From a virus: a DNA stretch of 37,984 nt. This document shows positions 28,232-37,453 of this stretch, piece after piece. The position numbers and the translations under genes were made by a program. The notes beneath the pieces are model-generated. The model did no database searches, was not told the DNA's origin, and was given only the letters and a program-made list of their open reading frames with translations. Each line of letters opens with the position of its first letter. The stretch's first letter is position 1. Where the stretch lies: the IMG/VR virus record IMGVR_UViG_3300040960_000278, positions 1 through 37,984 of that record; one strand, 5' to 3'.

Positions 28232-28260
28232 TTGACTTTCTTAAAAAAGTATGCTATAAT
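28232..28260 (+). promoter_or_regulatory. Late promoter PL3 (tail and internal virion genes)
   Basis: TTGACT (28232-28237), 17-bp spacer ending AGTATGC, TATAAT (28255-28260), extended -10 TGC. It is the third copy of the PL1/PL2 sequence, in the 77-bp gap before the tail tube gene. The arms AGTA and TACT flank the -10. Confidence 0.88.
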
Positions 28261-28284
28261 AGTACTATACCGTAGGACGTAAAC

Positions 28285-28929
28285 ATGACATATTTACAAA
28301 TTGTTAACAATGTACTTAAACGTTTGAGAGAACGTGAAGTCTCTACAGTTAACGAAAACGCATACTCAGCACTTATTGGTATTTTTGTTAATGATGCTAA
28401 GACTGAGATTCAGCACGCTTGGTCTTGGTCTGCAGATCGTACAACATTAACTGCAGCGACTACAGCTAACTTGTATTCGTATTCGTTGACAGGTGCGGAT
28501 AGTAATTTCCAAATGTTAAACGTATACAACGATACTAACAATTGGTTTTTAGAGTACATGGATGGAAACGAATTAACAGGTAAGATGTTGTCTGCTCCAC
28601 AAACAGGTGCGCCTATGTACTACAGCTACAACGGTGTAGATACTAATGGCGATACTATGGTAGATTTGTATCCTATTCCAGATGCTGCATACGATATTCG
28701 TTTTAATATGGTTAAACGTGCAGCAGATTTTAGCGCAGATACTGATGAAAGTTTCTTACCTACCCTTCCAATTATTATGCTTGCATATGCTAAAGCTGTT
28801 GAAGAACGTGGTGAAGATGCAGGTGTTGCATCGTCATCGGCATACGCTATAGCACAGAAACATTTATCAGACTACATTTCTCTTGATGCAGCTAAGCATC
28901 CTGAAGAACTTGAGTGGTATACAGCGTAA
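28285..28929 (+). CDS. Tail tubular protein A-like (T7 gp11, head-tail adaptor)
   Basis: A 214-aa protein starting MTYLQIVNNVLKRLREREVS, the typical gp11-like N-terminus, with VNDAKTEIQHAWSWSADRTT and a helical C-terminus (LPIIMLAYAKAVEERGED, AQKHLSDYISLD). It forms the ring between portal and nozzle. AGGACG precedes the ATG. Its stop overlaps the next gene (TAATG). Confidence 0.88.
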   Translation: MTYLQIVNNVLKRLREREVSTVNENAYSALIGIFVNDAKTEIQHAWSWSADRTTLTAATTANLYSYSLTGADSNFQMLNVYNDTNNWFLEYMDGNELTGKMLSAPQTGAPMYYSYNGVDTNGDTMVDLYPIPDAAYDIRFNMVKRAADFSADTDESFLPTLPIIMLAYAKAVEERGEDAGVASSSAYAIAQKHLSDYISLDAAKHPEELEWYTA

Positions 28930-30482
28930 TGGCTAAGCAGTTACTTACAGCTTCTATAGCAGCACCCGGATTTTATGGTTTAAATACTATGGATTCTGAG
29001 GTAACGCTTAATCAAGGCTTTGCACGTAACGCAGAGAATTGTATTATTGATGAAGGTGGACGCTTAGGTTCTCGCAATGGTTGGGCATATGTTGCTCAAA
29101 CTGCTACACCTGCAACGCCTGTTAATCTTAAGGGTATGCACCGTTTCTTAGACATTGACGGTACTGAATACTTTGGTGCTTGGTCTGATACTGCATTCTA
29201 TATTAAATCTGGTGGTAACTTAAATAGCGTTACATACACTAACACACCTGCAGTAAATACTTTAACAGATGGTAATTGGCAAGCAGCTACGCTTAATGAT
29301 GCAGCGTTTTTATTCCAACGTGGTTATGAGCCTATCTACTTTAACCCTACTACTGGTGTGTTAGACGATATTACTACACAGGGTAAAGGTACACCACCAC
29401 AGGCAAACACTGTACTGTCAGCTTACGGCCGTTTATGGGTAGCTGATACACCTACTAATAAAACTACTGTATACTGGTCAAACCTTCTTGATGGCGCTGA
29501 ATGGCGTTCAGGTACTGGTACTGTAGGTTCGCTAGATATCTCTAGTATTCTTGTATATGGTAACGATGAGATTGTAGGCTTAGGTGCTCACAATGGTTAC
29601 TTAATTATCTTCTGTAAGAATAATATTATTATCATGGGAGATACTGACAATCAAGATAAGTACGTAGATCCTGTTGATATGCAGTTGATTGAAGTAATAC
29701 ATGGTGTTGGTTGTATTGCTAGAGACTCTATTACTAATACTGGTACTGACATTATGTTCTTGTCAGAAGCAGGTGTACGTAGTCTTGGTCGTACCATTCA
29801 AGAGAAGTCACAACCAATGCGTGACGTTAGTATTAACGTACGTGATACGTTAGTAACTCAAGTCTCTCGCGTTGATAAAACTCAAATCAAAGCTGTATAC
29901 TCTGATCACTTTGCATTTTATTTATTAGCAATACCAGATGAAAACACTGTCTGGTGCTTTGATATGCGTGGTACGTTAGAGAATGGTGGCGCACGTGTTA
30001 CACGTTGGAATAACTTAGATCATTCATCATGGTTAGCGTTTGATGGTTCTATGTACATGACAAATACTCAAGGTATTGCAGAGTACAAAGGTTATCAAGA
30101 TAACGGTTCTAAGTATTCAATGCAATACTACACTAACTACTTTGATTTTGAAATGCCTAATATTATAAAGATAGTTAAAAATCTATCAGCTACTGTTATT
30201 GGTTCTACAGGTCAAAAGTTTGTAGCTAAAGTAGGTACAGACTACGAAGATATTTATACATCATACAACCTTACTGTAAAAGAAGGTACTCCTGCAGAGT
30301 ATAACGTAGACGAATACAATACTACTGCAGAGTACTCAGGCGGTATCCTTATCGATAACGTTCGTATTCCTACCGGAGGTTCTGGCTTTGTTATTCAACT
30401 TGGTTTCGAGTCTACCATCAACGGTGGCTTCTTAAACATTCAACAGATTGACCTGTATGTGAAACAGGGGAGAATTAATTAA
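28929..30482 (+). CDS. Tail tubular protein B-like (T7 gp12-type nozzle)
   Basis: A 517-aa protein starting MAKQLLTASIAAPGFYGLNT. It has QGFARNAENCIIDEGGRLGS near the N-terminus and RLWVADTPTNKTTVYWSN in the middle, features shared by podoviral nozzle and stabiliser proteins with a beta-propeller. A C-terminal part of strands and GGFLNIQQIDLYVKQG closes it. It forms the tail tip through which DNA leaves. Position directly after the gp11-like gene supports this. Confidence 0.87.
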   Translation: MAKQLLTASIAAPGFYGLNTMDSEVTLNQGFARNAENCIIDEGGRLGSRNGWAYVAQTATPATPVNLKGMHRFLDIDGTEYFGAWSDTAFYIKSGGNLNSVTYTNTPAVNTLTDGNWQAATLNDAAFLFQRGYEPIYFNPTTGVLDDITTQGKGTPPQANTVLSAYGRLWVADTPTNKTTVYWSNLLDGAEWRSGTGTVGSLDISSILVYGNDEIVGLGAHNGYLIIFCKNNIIIMGDTDNQDKYVDPVDMQLIEVIHGVGCIARDSITNTGTDIMFLSEAGVRSLGRTIQEKSQPMRDVSINVRDTLVTQVSRVDKTQIKAVYSDHFAFYLLAIPDENTVWCFDMRGTLENGGARVTRWNNLDHSSWLAFDGSMYMTNTQGIAEYKGYQDNGSKYSMQYYTNYFDFEMPNIIKIVKNLSATVIGSTGQKFVAKVGTDYEDIYTSYNLTVKEGTPAEYNVDEYNTTAEYSGGILIDNVRIPTGGSGFVIQLGFESTINGGFLNIQQIDLYVKQGRIN

Positions 30483-31165
30483 TGGCTAACTATACCAAAT
30501 CAACTAACTTTGCCACGAAGGATAGTCTAGCTTCCGGCAACCCACTTAAGGTCATCAAAGGCACTGAGATTGATGATGAGTTTGAGGCACTAGAGACTGC
30601 AATTGCGACTAAGCCTGATTCTTTAGACGTAGCTGATGATATTCTTGCTGCCAAAAAAGCATTATATCCTGTAGGTACTATTTACATCAACGCTACTAAT
30701 AGCACTAACCCTGCTACGTTGCTTGGTTTTGGTACTTGGACTGCTTTTGGTGCAGGTCGTGTTCCTGTAGGTATTGACTCTTCTAACACGTTATTCGACA
30801 CTGCTGAAGAAACTGGTGGTAGCGCAGATGCTATTGTTGTATCTCACACCCACACAGGTACTACAGATACCGATGGTGAGCACAATCACTACATTGTTGA
30901 AAAATCGGATTACAGTTACAGTTACGCTAACGACACTACCACTTCTGATCAATCTCTTGGCAACGGTTTGAACGATGGCGGTGCTGCTTCTTACTTGATG
31001 TCTGGCCCAAACTCTACTACAGATCAGCCTAAAGCAAACTTTGGTCTATCAAGTAACGCAGGTGACCACAACCACGCTATTACAATGGATAGCACAGGTT
31101 CTTCAGGAACTGATGCTAACTATCAGCCTTACATTACTGTATATATGTGGAAGCGTACAGCATAA
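30482..31165 (+). CDS. Collar-domain tail fibre protein, 227 aa
   Basis: Starts MANYTKSTNFATKDSLASGN with IKGTEIDDEFEALETAI, an N-terminal module common in marine phage fibres. It continues with YPVGTIYINATNSTNPATLL and GFGTWTAFGAGRVPVGID, and a His-rich part (VSHTHTGTTDTDGEHNHYI) ending NYQPYITVYMWKRTA. These are the marks of the phage tail-collar / microcystin-dependent fibre family, where histidines bind metal. A second, short fibre or a nozzle appendage is likely. TAATG overlaps at both ends. Confidence 0.85.
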   Translation: MANYTKSTNFATKDSLASGNPLKVIKGTEIDDEFEALETAIATKPDSLDVADDILAAKKALYPVGTIYINATNSTNPATLLGFGTWTAFGAGRVPVGIDSSNTLFDTAEETGGSADAIVVSHTHTGTTDTDGEHNHYIVEKSDYSYSYANDTTTSDQSLGNGLNDGGAASYLMSGPNSTTDQPKANFGLSSNAGDHNHAITMDSTGSSGTDANYQPYITVYMWKRTA

Positions 31166-31434
31166 TGCCTACTAAAAAGAAAGACTCACGTTTAACTAGA
31201 GCAGGTGTAGCAGGTTACAACAAACCTAAACGTACACCTAGTCATCCTACTAAGTCACACGTAGTTGTGGCTAAAGAAGGTGACAAGATTAAAACTATTC
31301 GCTTTGGTCAGCAAGGCGTAACAGGTGATCGTAAACCTACTAAGCGTCAAGCATCATTCAAAGCACGTCATGCTAAGAACATTGCTAAAGGTAAGATGTC
31401 TGCTGCGTACTGGGCAAACAAGGTCAAATGGTAA
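31165..31434 (+). CDS. Conserved basic phage protein, 89 aa
   Basis: Starts MPTKKKDSRLTRAGVAGYNK and has TPSHPTKSHVVVAKEGDKI, IRFGQQGV and SFKARHAKNIAKGKMSAAYW. I recognise this as a widely conserved small phage protein (a DUF family in marine podo- and myoviruses) of unknown function. It is basic and probably DNA-binding or virion-associated. Start chosen at the TAATG overlap. Confidence 0.8.
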   Translation: MPTKKKDSRLTRAGVAGYNKPKRTPSHPTKSHVVVAKEGDKIKTIRFGQQGVTGDRKPTKRQASFKARHAKNIAKGKMSAAYWANKVKW

Positions 31435-31718
31435 AGATACCTGTAGTACAGCAACCAGAATTTACTATCTACTTTGAACAGTATGGTGGTGAAACTTTTA
31501 CTCACGCTGATGTAGCTAAGTGGGATAAAGAAACACGTAATCGTTTTATAGATGCACATAGTATTTTACACGCATTACATACAAAACCTTTCTACTGTTT
31601 AGTAGACAACAAGAAGTTATCAAAGTTTGTATATTTACTCGGATACAAACCTCATCAAGAAATAGAATGTGTAGATGGGTTAACCCGCCACATCTGGATT
31701 TATAATGGAGAAGATTAA
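31428..31718 (+). CDS. Hypothetical protein, 96 aa, in T7 gp13 position
   Basis: Starts MVKIPVVQQPEFTIYFEQYG and ends LLGYKPHQEIECVDGLTRHI. In T7 order (gp11, 12, 13, 14, 15, 16) this is the gp13 slot. The C-terminal KFVYLLGYKPHQEI resembles the last strand of GNAT-like proteins, as in T7 gp13. The similarity is weak, so a gp13 role in virion assembly is only suggested. Confidence 0.65.
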   Translation: MVKIPVVQQPEFTIYFEQYGGETFTHADVAKWDKETRNRFIDAHSILHALHTKPFYCLVDNKKLSKFVYLLGYKPHQEIECVDGLTRHIWIYNGED

Positions 31719-32455
31719 TGGGTGGTATAGTTAGCAGCGTCCTAGGTATGGACAGTGGTAATCAAGCAGGTCAAGCTGCGGTAGAAGCAGGTGATCGTTA
31801 TGCAAAAGACGTTTACTTCCGTCCTTATACAATGACTACAGGCACAGGCGTTACTCAATATACGCCAGATAGTTATGAGTCACAGTTAAATCAACCATTC
31901 TACGATGCTCAAGCAGCAGGTTTAGGTACTGCTACTAATATCTTAGGACAACTGCAGCAGTTTTCTCCTGCTCAACGACAGCAACAAATCTTCCAAGAAC
32001 AAGCTGCATTACTACAGCCTGAATTCCAACGTCAACAAGCACGTATGGAAAGCGGTGCATTTGGTAGTGGCCGTTTAGGGTTACGCTTATCAGGCCAAGC
32101 TGTAGGTGCAGGTGGTGGTTCAGTACAACCTGATGCGTTTGGTTTAGCACAAGCACAACAACAAACACTCGGTGCGCTTGCTGCAGGATCACGTCAACAA
32201 GCACTTGAAGAAGCTAGTACTCTTGGTGATATTGGTATTAAGGCATTGGCAGGTAGTCTTGGTGTATCTGAACTTGAAGCTACATTAATGAAACTTGGTA
32301 TTGACGCAGAATCTGCACGTGCTATGGCAGCAGCTAGTGCAGGTCAAGTTGGTACTAGTGGTTATGCTCAAGCAACTCAAGCAGGTATGGCATCTGATAA
32401 AGCAATGGGTAGTTTGTGGGGCGGTGTTGCTTCTGGTTTAATTGGATTGCTATAA
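31718..32455 (+). CDS. Internal virion protein (T7 gp14-like position)
   Basis: A 245-aa protein rich in Gly, Ala and Gln. N-terminus MGGIVSSVLGMDSGNQAGQA, then FRPYTMTTGTGVTQYTPDSY, the QQQIFQEQAALLQPEFQRQQ helix, GAFGSGRLGLRLSGQAVG, and a Gly-rich C-terminus (GSLWGGVASGLIGLL) that could insert in a membrane. This pattern is common in marine podoviruses as an internal/ejection protein. In T7 gp14 forms the outer-membrane part of the DNA ejection channel. GGAG precedes the ATG. Confidence 0.75.
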   Translation: MGGIVSSVLGMDSGNQAGQAAVEAGDRYAKDVYFRPYTMTTGTGVTQYTPDSYESQLNQPFYDAQAAGLGTATNILGQLQQFSPAQRQQQIFQEQAALLQPEFQRQQARMESGAFGSGRLGLRLSGQAVGAGGGSVQPDAFGLAQAQQQTLGALAAGSRQQALEEASTLGDIGIKALAGSLGVSELEATLMKLGIDAESARAMAAASAGQVGTSGYAQATQAGMASDKAMGSLWGGVASGLIGLL

Positions 32456-32464
32456 GGGATAATC

Positions 32465-33196
32465 ATGGCTACTAATTTATTTGAAAAAGTACAAGAGCTT
32501 CAGTTTCAACGTCAAAAGCAAAATGAAGAGATGATGAATTTTATGGCATCTCTTGATGGCTATGGTCAGATTGGTTATGGTATTGGTAGAGCATTAGGTG
32601 GTCTGTTTAGCAGTGGCAAGACTGACAAAGAAATGCTACAAGCTGAGCGTGAAGATGCATATGCTAAGCGTGTGTTAATGGAACAAGATCCTCAAATACA
32701 ACAGCAGTTACTACAAGGTGCGTTTGCACTCAGCGCAGAACTAGGTCAAAACTTAGAAACTAAACTAGCTGAAGAACGTTCTGCTCAAGTCACTGCGCTT
32801 AAGACTCAAATGGAAATGCAGAAGATGCAGCAAGACATGGCAATTGCGTTACAAGAGCAGCGTCAGAAAGATCTTGAAGCAGCTCAAACAATGCAACGTC
32901 AATTCAAAGCACCTAGTAAAGAAACACTTGCAGCGGCTACTGCGTTTGCTGAAGAGATTGATTGGGAAGCTATGGGTTATACTCAACCGCCTAACAAATT
33001 TCAAGTCTATAACATGGCAGGACGTATGGAGTTTGGTTTACCTGCTGAACAAGCAATGCTTGCAGCTATGGGTGCAGCTCCTGCAGATCGTCCAATCCAA
33101 GATAAGTTTGCAGATGTACGTGCTAAGACTGATCAGCAAATGCTTACTACAGACGTAGCAAACCCTAAGTCATTATCTGATCCAACAGAATACTAA
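32465..33196 (+). CDS. Internal virion protein (T7 gp15-like position)
   Basis: A 243-aa, Gln/Met/Glu-rich, mostly helical protein (MATNLFEKVQELQFQRQKQN; TALKTQMEMQKMQQDMAIAL). A Gly-rich patch at about 37-50 (YGIGRALGGLFSSG) resembles a membrane-active segment. It lies between the gp14-like and gp16-like genes, so it is the likely third ejection protein, although it is much shorter than T7 gp15 (747 aa). AAGGGATAATC precedes the start. Confidence 0.68.
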   Translation: MATNLFEKVQELQFQRQKQNEEMMNFMASLDGYGQIGYGIGRALGGLFSSGKTDKEMLQAEREDAYAKRVLMEQDPQIQQQLLQGAFALSAELGQNLETKLAEERSAQVTALKTQMEMQKMQQDMAIALQEQRQKDLEAAQTMQRQFKAPSKETLAAATAFAEEIDWEAMGYTQPPNKFQVYNMAGRMEFGLPAEQAMLAAMGAAPADRPIQDKFADVRAKTDQQMLTTDVANPKSLSDPTEY

Positions 33197-33205
33197 GAGG
33201 TAGCA

Positions 33206-36205
33206 ATGGCTACAATTGCACAAGAATTGCAGGACACGCTCACACAGCCTGTAGACATCGCTGTGCCTGAGTCTGAGTCTGCCGCACCTCCTGCACCTGC
33301 AGAGCAAGAACTCACGTTACAGGACATTATAGGGTCTGAGACGCTAATGTCTTTAGGTGCTCAGGCAGGTGACGTAGTACGTGATGGCGAACTCATTCGT
33401 AACTTCTCTAGTCCAGAGGATGCTAAGCCACTCGGCAAGCGCATTACCGCACAAGAATTCCTACTAGATCCTAGCTTACGTCAGCGTGGTGCTGAGGTAG
33501 GTGATCGCATTGCTGAAGACGGTACGATTGAGAAGGCAGGTTACAACAGTGCTATCAATCAATTCCGCTACGGTTGGAATAAAGGTGAAGGCTTAGTTAA
33601 CATGACTTCAGATGTACTAGAAGCGGCTGCGCCTCTAGGTACGTTTGGTCAAACAACAGCAGAGCGTTATGGTGAAGAGTTTGATGCAGCTACATTTAAG
33701 CGCAGACTAGAACTCATCAACCAAGCAGAGCAGCGTGATATTGCTAAGTCAATGGGCTACAACTTTTTGTCTGAAATTAACCGCCGAGGTGGTGGTACAG
33801 CAGCGTCAGTTGTAGGTGAGATTACTGGTGAGCTTGCAGGCGGTGATATCTTGTTACCTGCTACCGTATTATCTAAGGGTGCTAAAGGTTTAGCTGCAGC
33901 AGGTGCTGCGTACGGTGGTACGTACAGTATGGGTAAAGACTTAACAGAAGGTAAGTCTATTGACCTTGAGAAAGCTACAGGCTACGCACTAGGTGGTGCT
34001 GCACTATCACAGTTATTTCCACTAGCAGGTAAAGGCATTAGCGCAGTAGGTAACAAACTTGCTACACGTGGTGCTAAAGCTGAGCTAGATAAGATTCAGA
34101 ATCAGATTAACAAGATGGCAGCAGAGGGTGAACCTACTGAAGCTATCAATACTGAGATTGCACGTCTTGGTAAGCGTATTCAAAATGTAGAGAACATGAC
34201 AGGCGGTAAGATTACTGTACCTGCATCTAAGTCTCAGGCTGAACAGCGCATTGCAGATACTATTGCACATGACAGTACACTAGGCAGACGTATCAGTAAA
34301 GAACTAGACAAGTATCTTGGTACATTATCAACCCGTATTCGTAAGTACTCTGAGCCTATCTTCGGACGATTGCGTAAGTTTGAAGCAGATAGTCACATTG
34401 CTACTCACAAGAATCTTAAAGAAGTAGATGGTTGGTCAGAAGGTATACTACGTTTACCTAAAGCAACACAACGTGCTATCGGTTTTCATTTATCTTCTGA
34501 GAACTTTAAAGCAGCTAAGGCATTGATGCCTGATGAGCTTGCTTCTATGTTTGATAACGCTGTAGTACCTACACTCAAGCGTCTTAAGGATCAGCTTAAA
34601 GCACAAGGCGATGAGTTTGTAGAGATTCAGAACTACTTCCCACGAATGGTTAAGGACATCAAAGGTCTTAAGCAAGCGATGGGTCAGTCAATGCGCTCTG
34701 AGCTAGAGGATGTGCTAGAAAAAATAGCTAAGTCACGTGGTATGAGCCGTGCTGATTTATCAGAGACTGAGGTAACACGTATCATGGAGCGTATGCTTCG
34801 TGGTTATAAACCTGTTATGAAGGGTAAGAAGCTACAGTATGAGAAGGCACGTACTGTATCACTAGACGATAACCTATATCGCTTCTACGAAGATCCTACT
34901 ACTGCGCTCAGCGATTACATTCGTAAGTCAGTACACGATATGGAGTCACGTAAATTCTTTGGTACTTCAAAGATTGTAGATGAGCAGGGTTTAAATCCTA
35001 ATGCTTCAATTGCTCAGCTTGCTAAAGATGAGATGAAAGATCTTACCTTGGATGAGCAAGATGAACTTATGGGTTTGTTAACAGCACGCTTTACAGGTGG
35101 TGAGCAAACTCCTAATCAGGTACTACGTTTCATTCGTAATACTGGCTACATGGGTACAATAGCTAATCCACTATCAGCAATGATTCAGCTTGGTGACCTT
35201 GCTGCGTCAGGTGCGTTGCATGGTTTAGTTAATACCATGAAGTCTATGTTTGGCCGTAACAATCCTTTGTTTGTTAAGCTAGATGACATTGGTATTGGTA
35301 ACATGATATCTGAAGAGTTATCTGATCCAATGAAATCATCACGTCTGCTACGTACATTGTTCAGACGTTCAGGCTTTACAATGGTGGATCGCTTCGCTAA
35401 AGAAACATCCATGAATGCTGCGCTTGCTAAGAACTATAAGTTAGCTAAGAGTGCAGGCGGTGAAGCAGCAATACGTAAGAAATGGCAGGGTACGTTTGGT
35501 AAAGAAACCGATGCATTGATTGCAGATCTTAAAGCAGATCGTATGTCTGATAACGTAAAGCTATTAGCATTCAACGAACTATCTGACTTGCAGCCTATCA
35601 CATTAATGGAGATGCCAGAGAAATATCTAACATCACCTAACGGCCGTATCTTTTATATGCTTAAGTCATTCATGCTCAAGCAGCTAGACGTAGCACGCCG
35701 TAATGTATTCCAAGAGTTTAAGACTAACCCTAAGAATGCAGTGAAGACTGCGGCAGCGTTGTGGGGATACTTAGCGATTGCTAACGGTAGTACTAGCATT
35801 GCACGTGACGTACTACTCAAGCGTGATATCAGTAATGAAGACTTTCCTGATCGTGCGATGTGGGCATTGCTAGGTGTATATGGTATTGATAAGTATACAG
35901 GCGAGCGTTACTTAGCTAATGGCCAAGTAAAGGATGCAGCAATTAATATGATCATGCCCGCTACGCCTATCTTCGATGCTATGTTTGGTGCTCTTGATAA
36001 GGGTATTGACATTGCAGCAGGGCGTAAAGATCTTGAGGATGTCAACCTTGGTAAGTTTGTGAAGCCAGTACCTATCGTAGGTAACATCTTCTATAACTGG
36101 TTCTTAGGTGGTGCTGAGCTTTGGAATGAAGATCGTATAAGTAAGACTAAGGATACAACTACTAAGGATATACTTAAGTCTGAATGGGACATCAAGACTA
36201 AATAA
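33206..36205 (+). CDS. Large internal virion / ejection protein (T7 gp16-like position)
   Basis: A 999-aa protein, the last late gene. N-terminal part Pro/Ala/Glu-rich (PESESAAPPAPAEQEL), then VGEITGELAGGDILLPATVL and several Gly/Ala hydrophobic stretches (GLAAAGAAYGGTYSMG; GTIANPLSAMIQLGDLAASG) that may cross membranes. Long charged helices follow, and GRIFYMLKSFMLKQLDVAR and IVGNIFYNWFLGGAEL lie near the end. It has no lytic transglycosylase motif of the gp16 N-terminus. The cell-wall enzyme of this phage is instead encoded at 13662-14501. Role: DNA ejection channel across the inner membrane, by position and size. Confidence 0.78.
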   Translation: MATIAQELQDTLTQPVDIAVPESESAAPPAPAEQELTLQDIIGSETLMSLGAQAGDVVRDGELIRNFSSPEDAKPLGKRITAQEFLLDPSLRQRGAEVGDRIAEDGTIEKAGYNSAINQFRYGWNKGEGLVNMTSDVLEAAAPLGTFGQTTAERYGEEFDAATFKRRLELINQAEQRDIAKSMGYNFLSEINRRGGGTAASVVGEITGELAGGDILLPATVLSKGAKGLAAAGAAYGGTYSMGKDLTEGKSIDLEKATGYALGGAALSQLFPLAGKGISAVGNKLATRGAKAELDKIQNQINKMAAEGEPTEAINTEIARLGKRIQNVENMTGGKITVPASKSQAEQRIADTIAHDSTLGRRISKELDKYLGTLSTRIRKYSEPIFGRLRKFEADSHIATHKNLKEVDGWSEGILRLPKATQRAIGFHLSSENFKAAKALMPDELASMFDNAVVPTLKRLKDQLKAQGDEFVEIQNYFPRMVKDIKGLKQAMGQSMRSELEDVLEKIAKSRGMSRADLSETEVTRIMERMLRGYKPVMKGKKLQYEKARTVSLDDNLYRFYEDPTTALSDYIRKSVHDMESRKFFGTSKIVDEQGLNPNASIAQLAKDEMKDLTLDEQDELMGLLTARFTGGEQTPNQVLRFIRNTGYMGTIANPLSAMIQLGDLAASGALHGLVNTMKSMFGRNNPLFVKLDDIGIGNMISEELSDPMKSSRLLRTLFRRSGFTMVDRFAKETSMNAALAKNYKLAKSAGGEAAIRKKWQGTFGKETDALIADLKADRMSDNVKLLAFNELSDLQPITLMEMPEKYLTSPNGRIFYMLKSFMLKQLDVARRNVFQEFKTNPKNAVKTAAALWGYLAIANGSTSIARDVLLKRDISNEDFPDRAMWALLGVYGIDKYTGERYLANGQVKDAAINMIMPATPIFDAMFGALDKGIDIAAGRKDLEDVNLGKFVKPVPIVGNIFYNWFLGGAELWNEDRISKTKDTTTKDILKSEWDIKTK

Positions 36206-36228
36206 AAAACGGGGGCGCAATGCCCCCG
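36204..36228 (-). terminator. Strong intrinsic terminator for leftward transcripts
   Basis: Stem CGGGGGC/GCCCCCG (7 bp plus a G-U) with a 3-5 base loop, followed on the minus strand by TTTTTT. It ends the nrd transcript and stops it from running antisense into the late genes. On the plus strand the stem has an A-run before it but no U-run after it, so late transcripts are less well stopped. Confidence 0.88.
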
Positions 36229-36247
36229 AATACTACCTCCACAGTAG

Positions 36248-36364
36248 TCAATCCTTATTACGATAGCATCGGTTGCTAGAGCAATCGTTCTTACCGCACC
36301 AGTACGCAAACAGTACACAACCTGCTGCGACAATAGCTACGAATAAATCACCTATCAATTCCAT
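36248..36364 (-). CDS. 38-aa membrane microprotein with Cys-rich tail
   Basis: Starts MELIGDLFVAIVAAGCVLFA (one span, about 4-22) followed by a polar tail with cysteines (CGKNDCSSNRCYRNKD). The start overlaps the nrdB 3' end, with GGAG at 7-base spacing, and it lies just before the terminator, so it is the last gene of the early arm. Unknown function. Confidence 0.6.
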   Translation of the reverse strand: MELIGDLFVAIVAAGCVLFAYWCGKNDCSSNRCYRNKD

Positions 36365-37308
36365 CCCCAATCTCCTGTCATGCCTGACGCATTGTAGTCT
36401 GTCACTACACCTTCAAAGAAATTCTTAAAGCTGTCACCTGCGATAACCCATTCCAACCAAGGTAGTGGATTGTCACGCTGATCCCAGTTACCTTTAAGAC
36501 CTAGCTGAATCAGTCGTCTGTCTGCGATATATCGAATGTACGTTTTGACTTCTTCTTTCGTGAGACCTTCCACCTTACCAAGTCCAAACGCAAGGTCAAT
36601 AACTTTATCCTCAATGTCAACAGCATCGCGAAACATTTGGTATATGCTCTGCTTAAACTGATCTGTAACGATCTTAGGATGTTCATTACAATACTCCCTG
36701 AATAATTTTGTCATACCGTCACAGTGCATGGACTCATCACGCACTGACCACTCTACAATCTCACACATACCTTTCATCTTACCGAATCGTTGGTAGTTTA
36801 GTAGCATTGCAAACGCACTGAACAAACTCATACCTTCATTCAATACACTGCGTGCTATAGCTTGGCCAAGACCTGCCGTAGTATGTACGTCAATGTCAGC
36901 CATGAAGTCTAGCTTGTCCTGCATCTCTGTGATCTCAGTGAATGCAGAGAACTCTTCCTCTGGAAAACCTAGAGTATCATTCAACAATGCATACGCACGT
37001 TGATGGATGAACTCACGGTTAGCGAATGACGTTAACATCGCACGAATCTCATTGTTCTTGAACTTAGGAATGTAAGCCTCAAGATAATTCGTACCTACTT
37101 GTACGTCTGACTGTGTGAACAGTCGTAGTATCTGTGTGATGTGGTTACGCTCTACATCAGTCAGTTTCTTAGACTTCCATTGTGTCACGTCATCAGCTAA
37201 CTTAGCTTCCCACTCGCCCCAGTGTACCTTCTCATGTGAGACTGCAAAGTCTACGGCCCAAGGATACTGGAATGGTTTGTATGTTACACTACTCTTCGTC
37301 AAACTCAC
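36355..37308 (-). CDS. nrdB: Ribonucleotide reductase class I, small (beta) subunit
   Basis: A 317-aa di-iron/tyrosyl-radical protein that activates NrdA. Metal ligands are visible with the same spacing as in E. coli NrdB: D68, E99 and H102 (NREFIHQRAY), E158 (NEGMSLF), E192 and H195 (RDESMHC). The radical tyrosine is present (Y106, E. coli Y122). The C-terminal residues (GDWGWN) would dock to NrdA. The start is a GTG at 37308, with GAGGTAAG upstream. It overlaps the preceding microprotein gene. All key residues are intact, so it should be active. Confidence 0.96.
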   Translation of the reverse strand: MSLTKSSVTYKPFQYPWAVDFAVSHEKVHWGEWEAKLADDVTQWKSKKLTDVERNHITQILRLFTQSDVQVGTNYLEAYIPKFKNNEIRAMLTSFANREFIHQRAYALLNDTLGFPEEEFSAFTEITEMQDKLDFMADIDVHTTAGLGQAIARSVLNEGMSLFSAFAMLLNYQRFGKMKGMCEIVEWSVRDESMHCDGMTKLFREYCNEHPKIVTDQFKQSIYQMFRDAVDIEDKVIDLAFGLGKVEGLTKEEVKTYIRYIADRRLIQLGLKGNWDQRDNPLPWLEWVIAGDSFKNFFEGVVTDYNASGMTGDWGWN

Positions 37309-37453
37309 GTTTACTTACCTCAATTCTTTTATGTGCTACGTCTTCACACGCAGTAAAGTAACCTTCTTCAAATGCGTGCTTGTATGTTTTTTGTAAAGCA
37401 TACGCAAAGAAGATTAATAATATGATTATCTCAGCGTATTCAAAACTAACCAT
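37289..37453 (-). CDS. 54-aa membrane microprotein between nrdA and nrdB
   Basis: Starts MVSFEYAEIIILLIFFAYAL (span about 6-20) followed by a charged soluble tail (HAFEEGYFTACEDVAHKRIE). The ATG overlaps the nrdA stop by 8 bases and the 3' end overlaps the nrdB start by 20 bases, so it is locked between the two subunits. No family recognised. Small membrane proteins between phage nrd genes could anchor the complex, but this is speculation. Confidence 0.65.
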   Translation of the reverse strand: MVSFEYAEIIILLIFFAYALQKTYKHAFEEGYFTACEDVAHKRIEVSKREFDEE

